Shown in pieces: positions 56,870 through 64,000 of a stretch of DNA of 64,000 bases. The notes beneath the pieces are model-generated. The model worked only from the letters and a program-made list of their open reading frames with translations. It was not told the origin of the DNA and did no database searches. The first letter of the stretch is position 1. Each line of letters opens with the position of its first letter. This DNA comes from an uncultured Clostridiaceae bacterium (GTDB lineage Bacteria > Bacillota > Clostridia > TANB77 > CAG-508). A program made the translations under genes and the position numbers. Where the stretch lies: assembly GCA_947577025.1 (NCBI GenBank), contig CANPTO010000003.1:54823-118822 (forward strand). The letters run 5' to 3'.

Positions 56870-56942
56870 TGGAAGTTGGAGGTTGGATTTAGGGTAAATA
56901 CTTCGAAGTAGTTACCCTATTTTCTAACTTCTAACCTCCATA
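56870..56942. repeat. Palindromic intergenic repeat (family A)
   Basis: GGAAGTTGGAGGTTGGATTT, AGGGTAAATACTTCGAAGTA, GTTACCCT and TTCTAACTTCTAACCTCC: a nearly complete inverted repeat placed between the T-box terminator and tyrS. Confidence 0.82.
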
Positions 56943-56944
56943 AC

Positions 56945-57122
56945 AAAAGAGCCAAACTTCCTTATTTTAAAGGACGATTTGACTCGTGGTACCACCTTTA
57001 TTCGTATAAATTTTGTTTATACCTTATTATAAGCTGTTCGTAGCTTGTACGTTAATTACTATAAGAATTGTATTTCATAATTTTATATTCTGATAGTTTT
57101 CAGCAAAACACTACCTCTCTTT
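56945..57122 (-). promoter_or_regulatory. Tyrosine-specific T-box leader
   Basis: On the minus strand the T-box AAAGGTGGTACCACG (about 56983-56999) contains TGGT for pairing with the ACCA end of uncharged tRNA. Stem I (CTAT.AGAAT / ATTCT.ATAG) carries TAC (57070-57072), a tyrosine codon, at the specifier position. The antiterminator overlaps a terminator (GAGxCAAA..TCCTT / AAGGA..TTTGGCTC, then TTTT). Uncharged tRNA-Tyr should allow read-through into tyrS. Confidence 0.88.
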
Positions 57123-57234
57123 AATTATTGTAACTATAAAATTATTACTTGTTTTCTTTTTAAAACATAATTAAATTTAACTATAACTATTATACAATAT
57201 TGATTTTGAGTTTGCAAGAGCTACTTTTCAAAAA

Positions 57235-57310
57235 TTATAATTTTTCTATTTGCTCTATTGTTAGTTTTGTTATTTTTTGAATTTCTTCGTTAGTATATTT
57301 TTACTTTTTC
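57235..57310 (-). pseudogene. C-terminal fragment of an Rpn-like nuclease
   Basis: The minus strand reads KYTNEEIQKITKLTIEQIEK-L-stop, matching the end of the protein at 17879-18796 (NYTVDEIQKITKLTKEEIEK). Nothing upstream is preserved. Confidence 0.7.
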
Positions 57311-57456
57311 ATATTTTATCACAAATATATACTCCTTTTATTATTTACATATTTTTATTAAATCTATTGAATATATTTTATCGTTTTACATAAACTTTGT
57401 CAAGGTATATACTTTTTAGTTGTATTTAAAATATTGCTACTTTACTCTATGTTTTT

Positions 57457-58260
57457 TTATTTTAATATTGCTTCTTTTTGTTTTACCATATCACATACTA
57501 ATTCTGCTGTTTTTTCTACTCCCAATGTGGCTGTATTTATACATATATCATAATTTGAATGGTCATTCCATTCTTTTTCTGTATAGTATTTGTAATGATT
57601 TGCTCTTAATTTATCTATTCTACTTATTTCTTTTTGTGCTTTTTCTTTGTCTAGTTCGTAATATGTGGTTGCTCTATTTATTTTGTCTTCCATGTTACTA
57701 TATATGAATACTTTTAATACATTTTTTCTGCCTTTTAGCATAAAGTCTGCACATCTTCCTATTATTACACATGATTCTTTACTTGCTAACTCTTTTATTA
57801 GTTTTGTTTCTTCTAAAAATAACTCATCACTGTTGTTTAATCCAAAGTAGTAACCATTGTTTAGGTTTGCCAATAGTTCTTTCTTTTGTTCATTACTTTC
57901 TATGTATTGTTCTGATAGTCCTGTCCTTTCTGCTAGTTTTGTTATTATTTCTTTATCATAAAACTTTATTCCTAATTTATCTGCAATTAATCTTCCTACA
58001 TATCTTCCACCTGAACCATATTCTCTTGATATTGTTATTATCATGTGCTTATCTAATTTATTATCTTCTGATGTATCATCTTCTAATGCTTCACTATGTA
58101 TTTTTGCTTTTCCAAGATGTTTTATTTCTATTATAAGTAATATAACTGCTATTATAAACGCTAAACCATCTGCAAATGGTCCTGAATATAGGAAACCTTT
58201 CATTCCAAAACTTTCTCCTAGTAGAATAATTGTGGTAAAAATATTAATGTTACTGCACAT
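57457..58260 (-). CDS. Cytidylate kinase-like protein on a MATE remnant
   Basis: From Met73 (58044) the protein reads MIITISREYGSGGRYVGRLI, with P-loop-like GSGGRYVG, CVIIGRCADFML and the cytidylate-kinase-like fold of the PF13189 family. The 72 residues before it (KGFLYSGPFADGLAFIIAVI) match the last helices of a MATE transporter, whose N-terminal part is at 58218-58607 in another frame. Either the kinase is translated alone or it descends from a MATE-kinase fusion. The phosphate acceptor is unknown. Confidence 0.75.
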   Translation of the reverse strand: MCSNINIFTTIILLGESFGMKGFLYSGPFADGLAFIIAVILLIIEIKHLGKAKIHSEALEDDTSEDNKLDKHMIITISREYGSGGRYVGRLIADKLGIKFYDKEIITKLAERTGLSEQYIESNEQKKELLANLNNGYYFGLNNSDELFLEETKLIKELASKESCVIIGRCADFMLKGRKNVLKVFIYSNMEDKINRATTYYELDKEKAQKEISRIDKLRANHYKYYTEKEWNDHSNYDICINTATLGVEKTAELVCDMVKQKEAILK

Positions 58261-58607
58261 AAAAGTATAGCTACTATTATTGATATTGCAATACCATTTC
58301 CAACACCTTTACTTGCTTCTTTTTCTTTCTTTTCTCCTAGCCTTAAACTTAAATATGCTGATGTTCCATCTCCAAACATTAATGCAAAGGCTAAACATAC
58401 CATAGTTAATGGGAAAACTATATTAGTTGCTCCATTTCCTAAATATCCTACTCCCCAACCAATAAATATTTGGTCAACTATATTATATAGAGAGTTTACT
58501 AATAATGATATAATACATGGAACAGAAAATTTTCTAATTAATTTCCCTATTTTTTCTTTTCCTAAAATGTTTTCTTCTTTTTCCAATTTCCTCTTCTCCT
58601 TTCTCAC
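58218..58607 (-). pseudogene. N-terminal part of a MATE efflux transporter
   Basis: The first 129 residues match MATE proteins (RKFSVPCIISLLVNSLYNIV, DQIFIGWGVGYLGN) and stop at 58218; the end of a MATE protein follows in a different frame. About 280 residues in the middle are missing, so the transporter is inactive. The frame change has no CGG and is a deletion. Confidence 0.8.
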
Positions 58608-58609
58608 GC

Positions 58610-58745
58610 GAAGCGTGTGCTATTCACTCTTCACTATTCATTATTCACTTTTAGTTTTGTAGACGTTGGAAGTTAGAAGTTAGATTTTAAGTAATTTTTT
58701 CAAAAAACTTACCCAATATCCAACTTCCAACCTCTAACTTCCAAT
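58610..58745. repeat. Intergenic repeats (ATTCATT run and family A)
   Basis: CTTCACTATTCATTATTCAC (58626-58645), then GTTGGAAGTTAGAAGTTAGA and the reverse arm TCCAACTTCCAACCTCTAAC. The core here is TTTTTTCAAAAAA rather than TTCGAAG. Confidence 0.75.
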
Positions 58746-58940
58746 TAACACAAAAATACAACACATTTTGCTTTTGTGTTGTTCGTTAATCATTATTTCT
58801 TAATAATGTTCGTTTCCATTTGCCACTTTTCAATTTTAGCACATTTTTTTATATTTGTCAAAAAGTTTTTTGTTTTATTTTTCTAGTTTTGGTTATATTA
58901 ATATTATAAATTTTATATTTTGAAAGGAATGTGATTTTAA

Positions 58941-59375
58941 ATGGAAAATCAAAATTTGAATATTTTAGATGAAGTTAATAAAGGTGCAACTATGGGAATG
59001 GATGCTATATCTTTTGTTTACGATAAAGTAAAGGATGATACTTTTAAAGAAGTTTTAGATATTGAATATAATAAATATAAAAAGATATCTAATAGAGTTA
59101 ATGACATATATTCAAATTATAGTAATAAAGACCCTCACGAAACAAATGCTATGAATAAGGCTATGACTTGGTATGGAGTTCAAATGAAAACTATGACTGA
59201 TGATAGTAATTCTAAGCTTTCTGAACTGTTAATGCAAGGAACTAATATGGGTATTATTGAAGGTAGAAGGCTTATTAATCAAAACCCTAATGCTTCTAAA
59301 GATGTAAAAGATGTTTTAAATGATTTTGTTGTTATGCAAGAAGATAGTGTTGAAACTTTAAAAAAATACTTGTAA
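58941..59375 (+). CDS. Ferritin-like four-helix protein
   Basis: The 144-residue helical protein (ILDEVNKGATMGMDAISFVY, LSELLMQGTNMGIIEGRRLI) has the periodicity of small four-helix-bundle proteins common in Clostridia. No iron ligands can be firmly assigned. A spore-coat or stress role would be guesswork. GAAAGGAATG precedes the start. Confidence 0.7.
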   Translation: MENQNLNILDEVNKGATMGMDAISFVYDKVKDDTFKEVLDIEYNKYKKISNRVNDIYSNYSNKDPHETNAMNKAMTWYGVQMKTMTDDSNSKLSELLMQGTNMGIIEGRRLINQNPNASKDVKDVLNDFVVMQEDSVETLKKYL

Positions 59376-59381
59376 CATTTC

Positions 59382-59433
59382 AAAGTAAGTCAAAAAGGAA
59401 GTTATCATTTCATTCCTTTTTGACTTACTTTTT
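59382..59433 (+). terminator. Terminator of the four-helix protein gene
   Basis: AAGTAAGTCAAAAAGGAA pairs perfectly with TTCCTTTTTGACTTACTT, followed by T-rich sequence. Confidence 0.9.
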
Positions 59434-59529
59434 TGCATCCCTTTTTATAACATAGGAAACACTATGAAATTTTTTAGCTTCGTAACATGAAGTAAAAATA
59501 AAAATTTTTAATCGATTAAAATATTTTAC

Positions 59530-59558
59530 TTGCAATACTTTATAAAATAATGTATAAT
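59530..59558 (+). promoter_or_regulatory. Promoter of the tRNA-Gly gene
   Basis: TTGCAA (59530-59535) and a perfect TATAAT (59553-59558), 17 bases apart, about 16 bases before the mature tRNA 5' end. Confidence 0.82.
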
Positions 59559-59574
59559 TATTTTAAGTTTATTT

Positions 59575-59649
<75 letters not shown>

Positions 59650-59659
59650 TTTGTAGCAG

Positions 59660-59695
59660 CTTACGAACTTATAAAGAGTTTCGTAAGTTTTTTCA
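59660..59695 (+). terminator. Terminator of the tRNA gene
   Basis: CTTACGAA / TTCGTAAG stem followed by TTTTTTC. Confidence 0.8.
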
Positions 59696-59806
59696 TCTTC
59701 TAATAAAAGTCATCCGCGATAGCGGTGAGTTTCATTAGAAGATGGTTATGGAAGAATAAGATTTTCTAAGCTGATTCTTCGCTAAGAAAATCTTATTCTT
59801 GTTTTT
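59696..59806 (+). other. Two long hairpins, possible RNA element
   Basis: TCTTCTAAT...CCGC-GATA-GCGG...ATTAGAAGA forms a 50-nt hairpin. It is followed by a 20-bp stem (AGAATAAGATTTTCTAAGC and its near-exact complement, 59752-59800) with a T-run on the plus strand. No gene. It may extend the tRNA transcript or be a separate RNA. Confidence 0.5.
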
Positions 59807-59911
59807 CATTTTTAGAAAAGATGAATTAAACTTTAATATTAAAAATGTTCTCTTTCTAGAAGGGTGGACATTTTTTATGTTTGAGTTTGAAGTAATCCAA
59901 GATAAATAATA

Positions 59912-60193
59912 TTAGCAAAATCCTCTTGCCGCCCTTGCTTCCCACATATTTGATATTGCAGCAAATTCTGGTTTTAGCTCCTCAACGTCTTCTTTTATGT
60001 GCTCTATATTTTTATATTTATTATAAATGTGTATTGTTCCTGTTCCTTTTGTCTCATCTGTAATGTACCCTACGCATACCTCTTGCCCTACTTTTTCGTC
60101 TTTTGTATATATGTTACCCCTTGTTTGTTTACTTTCAATATCGTATTTTACTCTAATCGCTGTTCTCTTCGTTTTTGTTTCAAGAAGTTCCAT
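59912..60193 (-). CDS. Hypothetical protein (93 aa)
   Basis: The protein starts MELLETKTKRTAIRVKYDIE, is probably a small beta-rich soluble domain (RGNIYTKDEKVGQEVCVGYI) and ends EARAARGFC. No family recognised. Ribosome binding site is weak but present (GAGGAAA). It has no in-frame CGG (the one near its end is out of frame). Confidence 0.6.
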   Translation of the reverse strand: MELLETKTKRTAIRVKYDIESKQTRGNIYTKDEKVGQEVCVGYITDETKGTGTIHIYNKYKNIEHIKEDVEELKPEFAAISNMWEARAARGFC

Positions 60194-60397
60194 AATTTGT
60201 TTTCCTCATTCTTTCTTCTCTACCTTTACTTAATATGGTAGGCTTTCTATATTTATTAGATATTAGTATTTTATCACAAATAACATAATATTTCAATATT
60301 TTTTGTATATATTTTCCTATTTATGCTAAAAATAAGAATAAAAGGTAAAGTTGGATAAATTCCTATTATACCTAAAACATACGAAAGGATTTTTTAT

Positions 60398-61493
60398 ATG
60401 AATAATTCAAAAATTGGAACTAAAGAGGCTATTGCTCTTATTCTTACTATAGCTATTTCTCACACTATTATATCTATGCCACGAAATTTGCTTTCTAATA
60501 TAAAGTCTTCTATTTTACTAAATTTAGTGTTTGTTTCTATAATAGTTATTTGTATTTGCTATGTTATTATTAAATTATTCAAGAACTTTCCACGGTTCTG
60601 ATATTTTGGATATTTCTGAATATCTTGGTGGAAAAGCTTTTAAAAACATTTTGGGAGTAGTTTTTATTTCATATTTCATTATAAGTGCTAGTATTTTACT
60701 TAGAGAATTTTGTGAAGCACTTAAAATAGTATACTACCCTATGACAAATATATTTTTTGTTATTTTACTTTTTATTATAGCAATTGCTATTACAGACAAA
60801 TTAGAGTTTACTGCAACTTTAAAAACAAATTTAATTATTGTACCTATTGCCTTAATTAGTATGGTTTTCTTGTTTGGGTCTAATATAAAAAATCTATCTT
60901 TTGATAGGGTATTCCCTATTCTTGGTACTGGTTTTGTTAATACTTTTATTATTGGAATTGGTAATATTTATGCTTTTTCTGGAATTGCTTTTTTATACTT
61001 TTTACCTCCATTATTGAAAAAACCAGAAAATTTCAAGAAAGTTACTATTACTGCTACTGCTTTATTTGCTGTTTATTTAATTTTAACAGTTAGTATTATA
61101 CTTTTTATGTTTTCATATTTCATTTCTACAGATGAAATACTTCCTTTATATTTTGTAGCAAGATATATAGAAATTGGAACTTTCTTTGTTAGACTTGAGT
61201 CTATTTTCTTATTAATATGGATGGTTATTTTTGCTTGCTATTTAAGCATTGTTGTGAGATTTTCTATGTTGATTTTTAAAAAGATTACAAGTATAAAACA
61301 CATAAAAGCTCTTTCCTACCCTTTTGCCATTTTAGTACTTTCTATTTCACTTTTACCTAATACTTATGCTAGCGCTAAATATTATGAGGCAAATATCTAC
61401 CCTTACATTATACTAGGTTTAGATTATATATTTTGTATATTACTACTTATATTTGCAAACTTAAAAAGAAGAAAAGAAAGAAAGGTGGTATAA
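60398..61493 (+). CDS. gerKB: Spore germination permease GerKB/GerAB family, +1 shift at CGG
   Basis: Starting at 60398 the frame reaches CGG (60593-60595, followed by T) at codon 66 and stops one codon after the next. Skipping the C gives LFKNFPGSDILDISEYLGG and a 364-residue protein, the normal length for endospore germinant-receptor B subunits (PF03845) with ten helices. The FPG/D-I-x-D-x-S-E pattern at the junction is typical. It is followed by gerKC and a small membrane protein gene. No A subunit lies in the window. Confidence 0.88.
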
Positions 61494-61494
61494 C

Positions 61495-62721
61495 TTGAGA
61501 AACATTTTAAGGAATATTTTTATTGTTGCTATTATTATTGTTTTAGTAATTGCTTTTTCATCTTCATATACGTCTTTTAGTATAGATAATTTAGCATTTG
61601 TAATTGCTATAGGTATTGATAAAGGTGAAAATAATGACAATTTAAAAGTAAGTTTTCAAATTGGAAAGCCTTCATCTGTTTCTGAAGGTGCCTCTACTGC
61701 TGATGAAAGCTCTATTATAAACTCTGTTGAAACAAGTTCTATTTACTCTGCTATTAACTTAATGAATAGCTATATAGGAAAAGAGCTCAACCTTTCACAT
61801 TGTAAGCTTATTGTTTTTTCTGAAGAAATTGCTTCAAGAGGCATTTCAAATGAAATTTATACTTTAATAAATGATGTTCAAATAAGACCTTCTACTAATA
61901 TTATAGTTAGTAAGACTGATGCTAAGTATTATATAGAAAACTCAAAACCTAGTATAGAGACTTTAGTAACTAAATATTATGAAATTTTTCCTAATTCTAG
62001 TAAATATACAGGTCATACTTCTAATGCAACTATCTCAGACTTTTTTAATAGTTTAACATGTGATACTTGTCAGCCTTATGCAATACTTGGTGGTACTATT
62101 TCTAATAATTGTGGAAATTATTCTTCTTCAGACCCTCTAAATGCGGGTAATATAAAATCTAATGAAACAAGTATTTCTGGTAAACGTGGTTCTGAAAATA
62201 TAGGTCTTGCTGTCTTTAGAGGTGACAAATTGGTTGGTGAACTGACAGCAATGGAAACTATTTGTTTTTCAGTAATTCGTAATAATGTTAATGGCTTTTT
62301 AATTACTATTCCAGATCCTGAGGATGATGAAAATTATATAAACCTTTATTTATTTCCTAATGGCAGTACAAAAAAAAATGTAGATATTGTTAATGGTTCT
62401 CCCTATATTTACGTTAATTGCAAATTCAGTGGTAGAATATATTCTATGAAAAAAGATTCTAGTTATTTAAATGATAGCGTTTTGAATGAAATATCTGAAA
62501 CTGCCTCAAAATATATGGAGTTACAAATGAAAAATTATTTGTACAGAACCTCTAAAGATTTTAAGTCTGATGTTAATGGTTTTGCCAAATCTGTTTTACG
62601 TAAATTTGTCACTCTTGATGATTTTGAAAAATATAACTGGCTTGCAAATTATGAAAATGCATTTTTCTCAGTTAATTGCGATGTTAGTATTAAATCTGGC
62701 TTTTTATTAACAGAAACTTAA
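61495..62721 (+). CDS. gerKC: Spore germination protein GerKC/GerAC family
   Basis: The 408-residue protein starts with TTG (61495) after AAAGGTGG, two bases after the gerKB stop. A hydrophobic N-terminus is followed by the GerAC domains (FVIAIGIDKGENND, HCKLIVFSEEIASRGI, GLAVFRGDKLVGEL). The family is usually a lipoprotein with a Cys after the signal peptide. Here the segment reads AFSSSYTSFSIDNL without a Cys, so it is likely held by the uncleaved helix. C subunit of a germinant receptor. Confidence 0.9.
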   Translation: MRNILRNIFIVAIIIVLVIAFSSSYTSFSIDNLAFVIAIGIDKGENNDNLKVSFQIGKPSSVSEGASTADESSIINSVETSSIYSAINLMNSYIGKELNLSHCKLIVFSEEIASRGISNEIYTLINDVQIRPSTNIIVSKTDAKYYIENSKPSIETLVTKYYEIFPNSSKYTGHTSNATISDFFNSLTCDTCQPYAILGGTISNNCGNYSSSDPLNAGNIKSNETSISGKRGSENIGLAVFRGDKLVGELTAMETICFSVIRNNVNGFLITIPDPEDDENYINLYLFPNGSTKKNVDIVNGSPYIYVNCKFSGRIYSMKKDSSYLNDSVLNEISETASKYMELQMKNYLYRTSKDFKSDVNGFAKSVLRKFVTLDDFEKYNWLANYENAFFSVNCDVSIKSGFLLTET

Positions 62722-62739
62722 AATTATAAGGAGGTTTAT

Positions 62740-62919
62740 ATGTTAAATTTTATGTATCATATTTTATTTTTATTATTTACTATATATGTTTTAATAGAGA
62801 GTATTTCATATGGGATATTTGAAATAAAAAAAGAAGAAAATAAATTTGGAGGTTCCTGTGTAATTGCTTTTAGTGTTTTCTGTGTCATTTTGGGGAATTT
62901 TATTGTTTGGAGGAATTGA
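62740..62919 (+). CDS. Small membrane protein of the germination operon (59 aa)
   Basis: ATG at 62740 follows AAGGAGG. It has two hydrophobic segments (about 5-22 and 40-57) split by a charged turn (EIKKEENKFGG). Co-oriented 18 bases after gerKC. Small membrane subunits are known in some germination operons, so it may be an accessory subunit; that is inference. Confidence 0.65.
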   Translation: MLNFMYHILFLLFTIYVLIESISYGIFEIKKEENKFGGSCVIAFSVFCVILGNFIVWRN

Positions 62920-62924
62920 AATGG

Positions 62925-62952
62925 AAGTGGGAAGTTTTAACACTTCCCACTT
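62925..62952. terminator. Bidirectional terminator between the germination operon and fba
   Basis: AAGTGGGAAGT / ACTTCCCACTT. The fba stop codon lies inside the hairpin. Confidence 0.75.
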
Positions 62953-63866
62953 GAACCAAATACATCTTTAATTTTATGCTTAACTGTATTTTTTACTTCT
63001 TCTCTTGCAGGAGTTAAATATTTTCTTGGGTCAAAGCTTGAAGGGTCTTCTGCAAATACTTTTCTTATTTGTGCTGTCATTGCTAATCGTAAGTCTGTAT
63101 CTACATTTATTTTTGATACTCCTTTTTTACTTGCTTCATTTAGTATTTCATCTGGCACACCTTTTGCTCCTGGTATATTTCCTCCATATTTATTGCACAT
63201 TTCTACTAGTTCTGGTATTACTGTTGATGCTCCATGTAATACTATTGGTGTGTTTGGTATTAGTTCTTTTATTTTTGCTAGTATATCAAATCTTAGTTTT
63301 GCTTCTCCTTTAAATTTGTATGCTCCATGACTTGTTCCTATTGCTATTGCTAAAGAGTCACATCCTGTTCTTTCTACAAATTCTTTTGCTTGCGCCGGAT
63401 CTGTATACATTGCATCACTTGCTTCTACATTTACGTCATCTTCTATTCCTGCTAGTTTTCCTAGTTCTGCTTCTACTACTACTCCATGGCTATGAGCGTA
63501 GTCTACTACTTCTTTTGTTAATCTTACATTTTCTTCAAAGTCGTATTTTGAACCATCGAACATAACTGATGTAAAACCACTATCAACACACATTTTACAT
63601 GTTTCAAAGTCTGGTCCATGGTCTAAATGTAGTGCTACTGGAATTTCTGGGTGTTCTTCTACTGCTGCTTCTACCATTTTCATTAAATAATTTATTCTTG
63701 CATATTTTATTGCACTAGATGAAGCTTGAAGAATAACTGGTGATTTTTCTTCAGCTGCTGCATCTACAATTCCTTGTATTATCTCCATATTATTTACATT
63801 AAAAGCTCCTATTGCAAAATGTTCTTTCATTGATTTCTCAAACATTTCTTTTGTTGTTACTAACAT
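62937..63866 (-). CDS. fba: Fructose-bisphosphate aldolase, class II
   Basis: The 309-residue protein starts MLVTTKEMFEKSMKEHFAIG (GGGAGG eight bases upstream). The zinc and catalytic motifs are HLDHGPDFE, SVMFDGSKYDF, EAELGKLAGIEDD, IGTSHGAYKF, HGASTV and NVDTDLR. It splits fructose-1,6-bisphosphate in glycolysis. A start farther upstream has no ribosome binding site. Confidence 0.96.
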   Translation of the reverse strand: MLVTTKEMFEKSMKEHFAIGAFNVNNMEIIQGIVDAAAEEKSPVILQASSSAIKYARINYLMKMVEAAVEEHPEIPVALHLDHGPDFETCKMCVDSGFTSVMFDGSKYDFEENVRLTKEVVDYAHSHGVVVEAELGKLAGIEDDVNVEASDAMYTDPAQAKEFVERTGCDSLAIAIGTSHGAYKFKGEAKLRFDILAKIKELIPNTPIVLHGASTVIPELVEMCNKYGGNIPGAKGVPDEILNEASKKGVSKINVDTDLRLAMTAQIRKVFAEDPSSFDPRKYLTPAREEVKNTVKHKIKDVFGSSGKC

Positions 63867-64000
63867 TATTTTTTCCTCCCTTGTTTTTATTCTTTGCATA
63901 TTATATATTTATATTCTTATTAAGTCAAGAAAAATGAGCATGATATCAGGGTCATTTCATAAAATATTACAAAATTGTAATATTCCCAATAATTTCCAAA

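Overview
The window is strongly AT-rich and reads as an anaerobic, endospore-forming Firmicute of the class Clostridia. The evidence is spoIIM, a gerKB-gerKC-type germination operon, a Spo0A-like regulator, ferredoxin-type electron carriers, a tyrosyl T-box, a clostridial-type RNase P RNA, and a mostly single-strand layout of AT-biased genes. Species cannot be named from this sequence.

Layout. 0-9 kb: an XRE-regulated membrane-protein operon; a copper operon (csoR, copZ, copA, thioesterase); a flavodoxin/ferredoxin protein; a large ABC exporter. 9-13 kb: dinD beside a copA remnant, tcdA, two Nudix genes, an ASCH gene, and a candidate stand-alone sRNA. 13-22 kb: a cell-surface block made of a glucosaminidase/SH3b/Ig-like/dockerin protein, a membrane-anchored cohesin-like protein, an Rpn-type nuclease, a sortase, an LPXTG cohesin-like protein and a MITE-like element. 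22-34 kb: a guanine deaminase-type gene, an RluA-family synthase, rnpB, an alpha-glucan phosphorylase, an MFS carrier, dprA, folD and dinB. 34-57 kb: ftsH, cysS, a PBP1A, a Spo0A-like regulator, a caspase-like secreted protein, rny, a Xer recombinase, spoIIM, a PHP nuclease, tmcAL, rnhA, a class B PBP and tyrS, separated by many palindromic intergenic repeats. 57-64 kb: a cytidylate kinase-like gene on a MATE remnant, a lone tRNA-Gly, the germination operon and fba.

The main discovery concerns decoding. Seven genes (the dockerin protein, the cohesin-like protein, guanine deaminase, the RluA-family synthase, alpha-glucan phosphorylase, RNase HI, GerKB) need +1 frame changes, nine in all. Every one of the nine falls exactly at an in-frame CGG codon followed by A or T. 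Skipping the C gives GGA or GGT (Gly), restores full-length proteins, and in most cases places a glycine the family expects (for example the C-x-GNPG motif of RNase HI and the KLHG motif of phosphorylase). CGG triplets lying out of frame in conserved genes (about twenty) cause no shift. In my reading no recognisable conserved gene uses CGG as an ordinary Arg codon. The window also carries a lone tRNA-Gly (59575-59648) with anticodon UCC and an unusual G37. Its UCCG can pair with all four bases of CGGA. I infer that CGGA and CGGT are read as four-base glycine codons, possibly by this tRNA. Seven small unrecognised ORFs do carry an in-frame CGG without an obvious shift. They are reported as counter-evidence or as foreign genes.

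The surface block is the second theme: a dockerin enzyme, two cohesin-like partners (one membrane-anchored, one LPXTG-sorted) and a sortase suggest a small non-cellulosomal assembly system, and four of the nine shifts lie in two of its genes.
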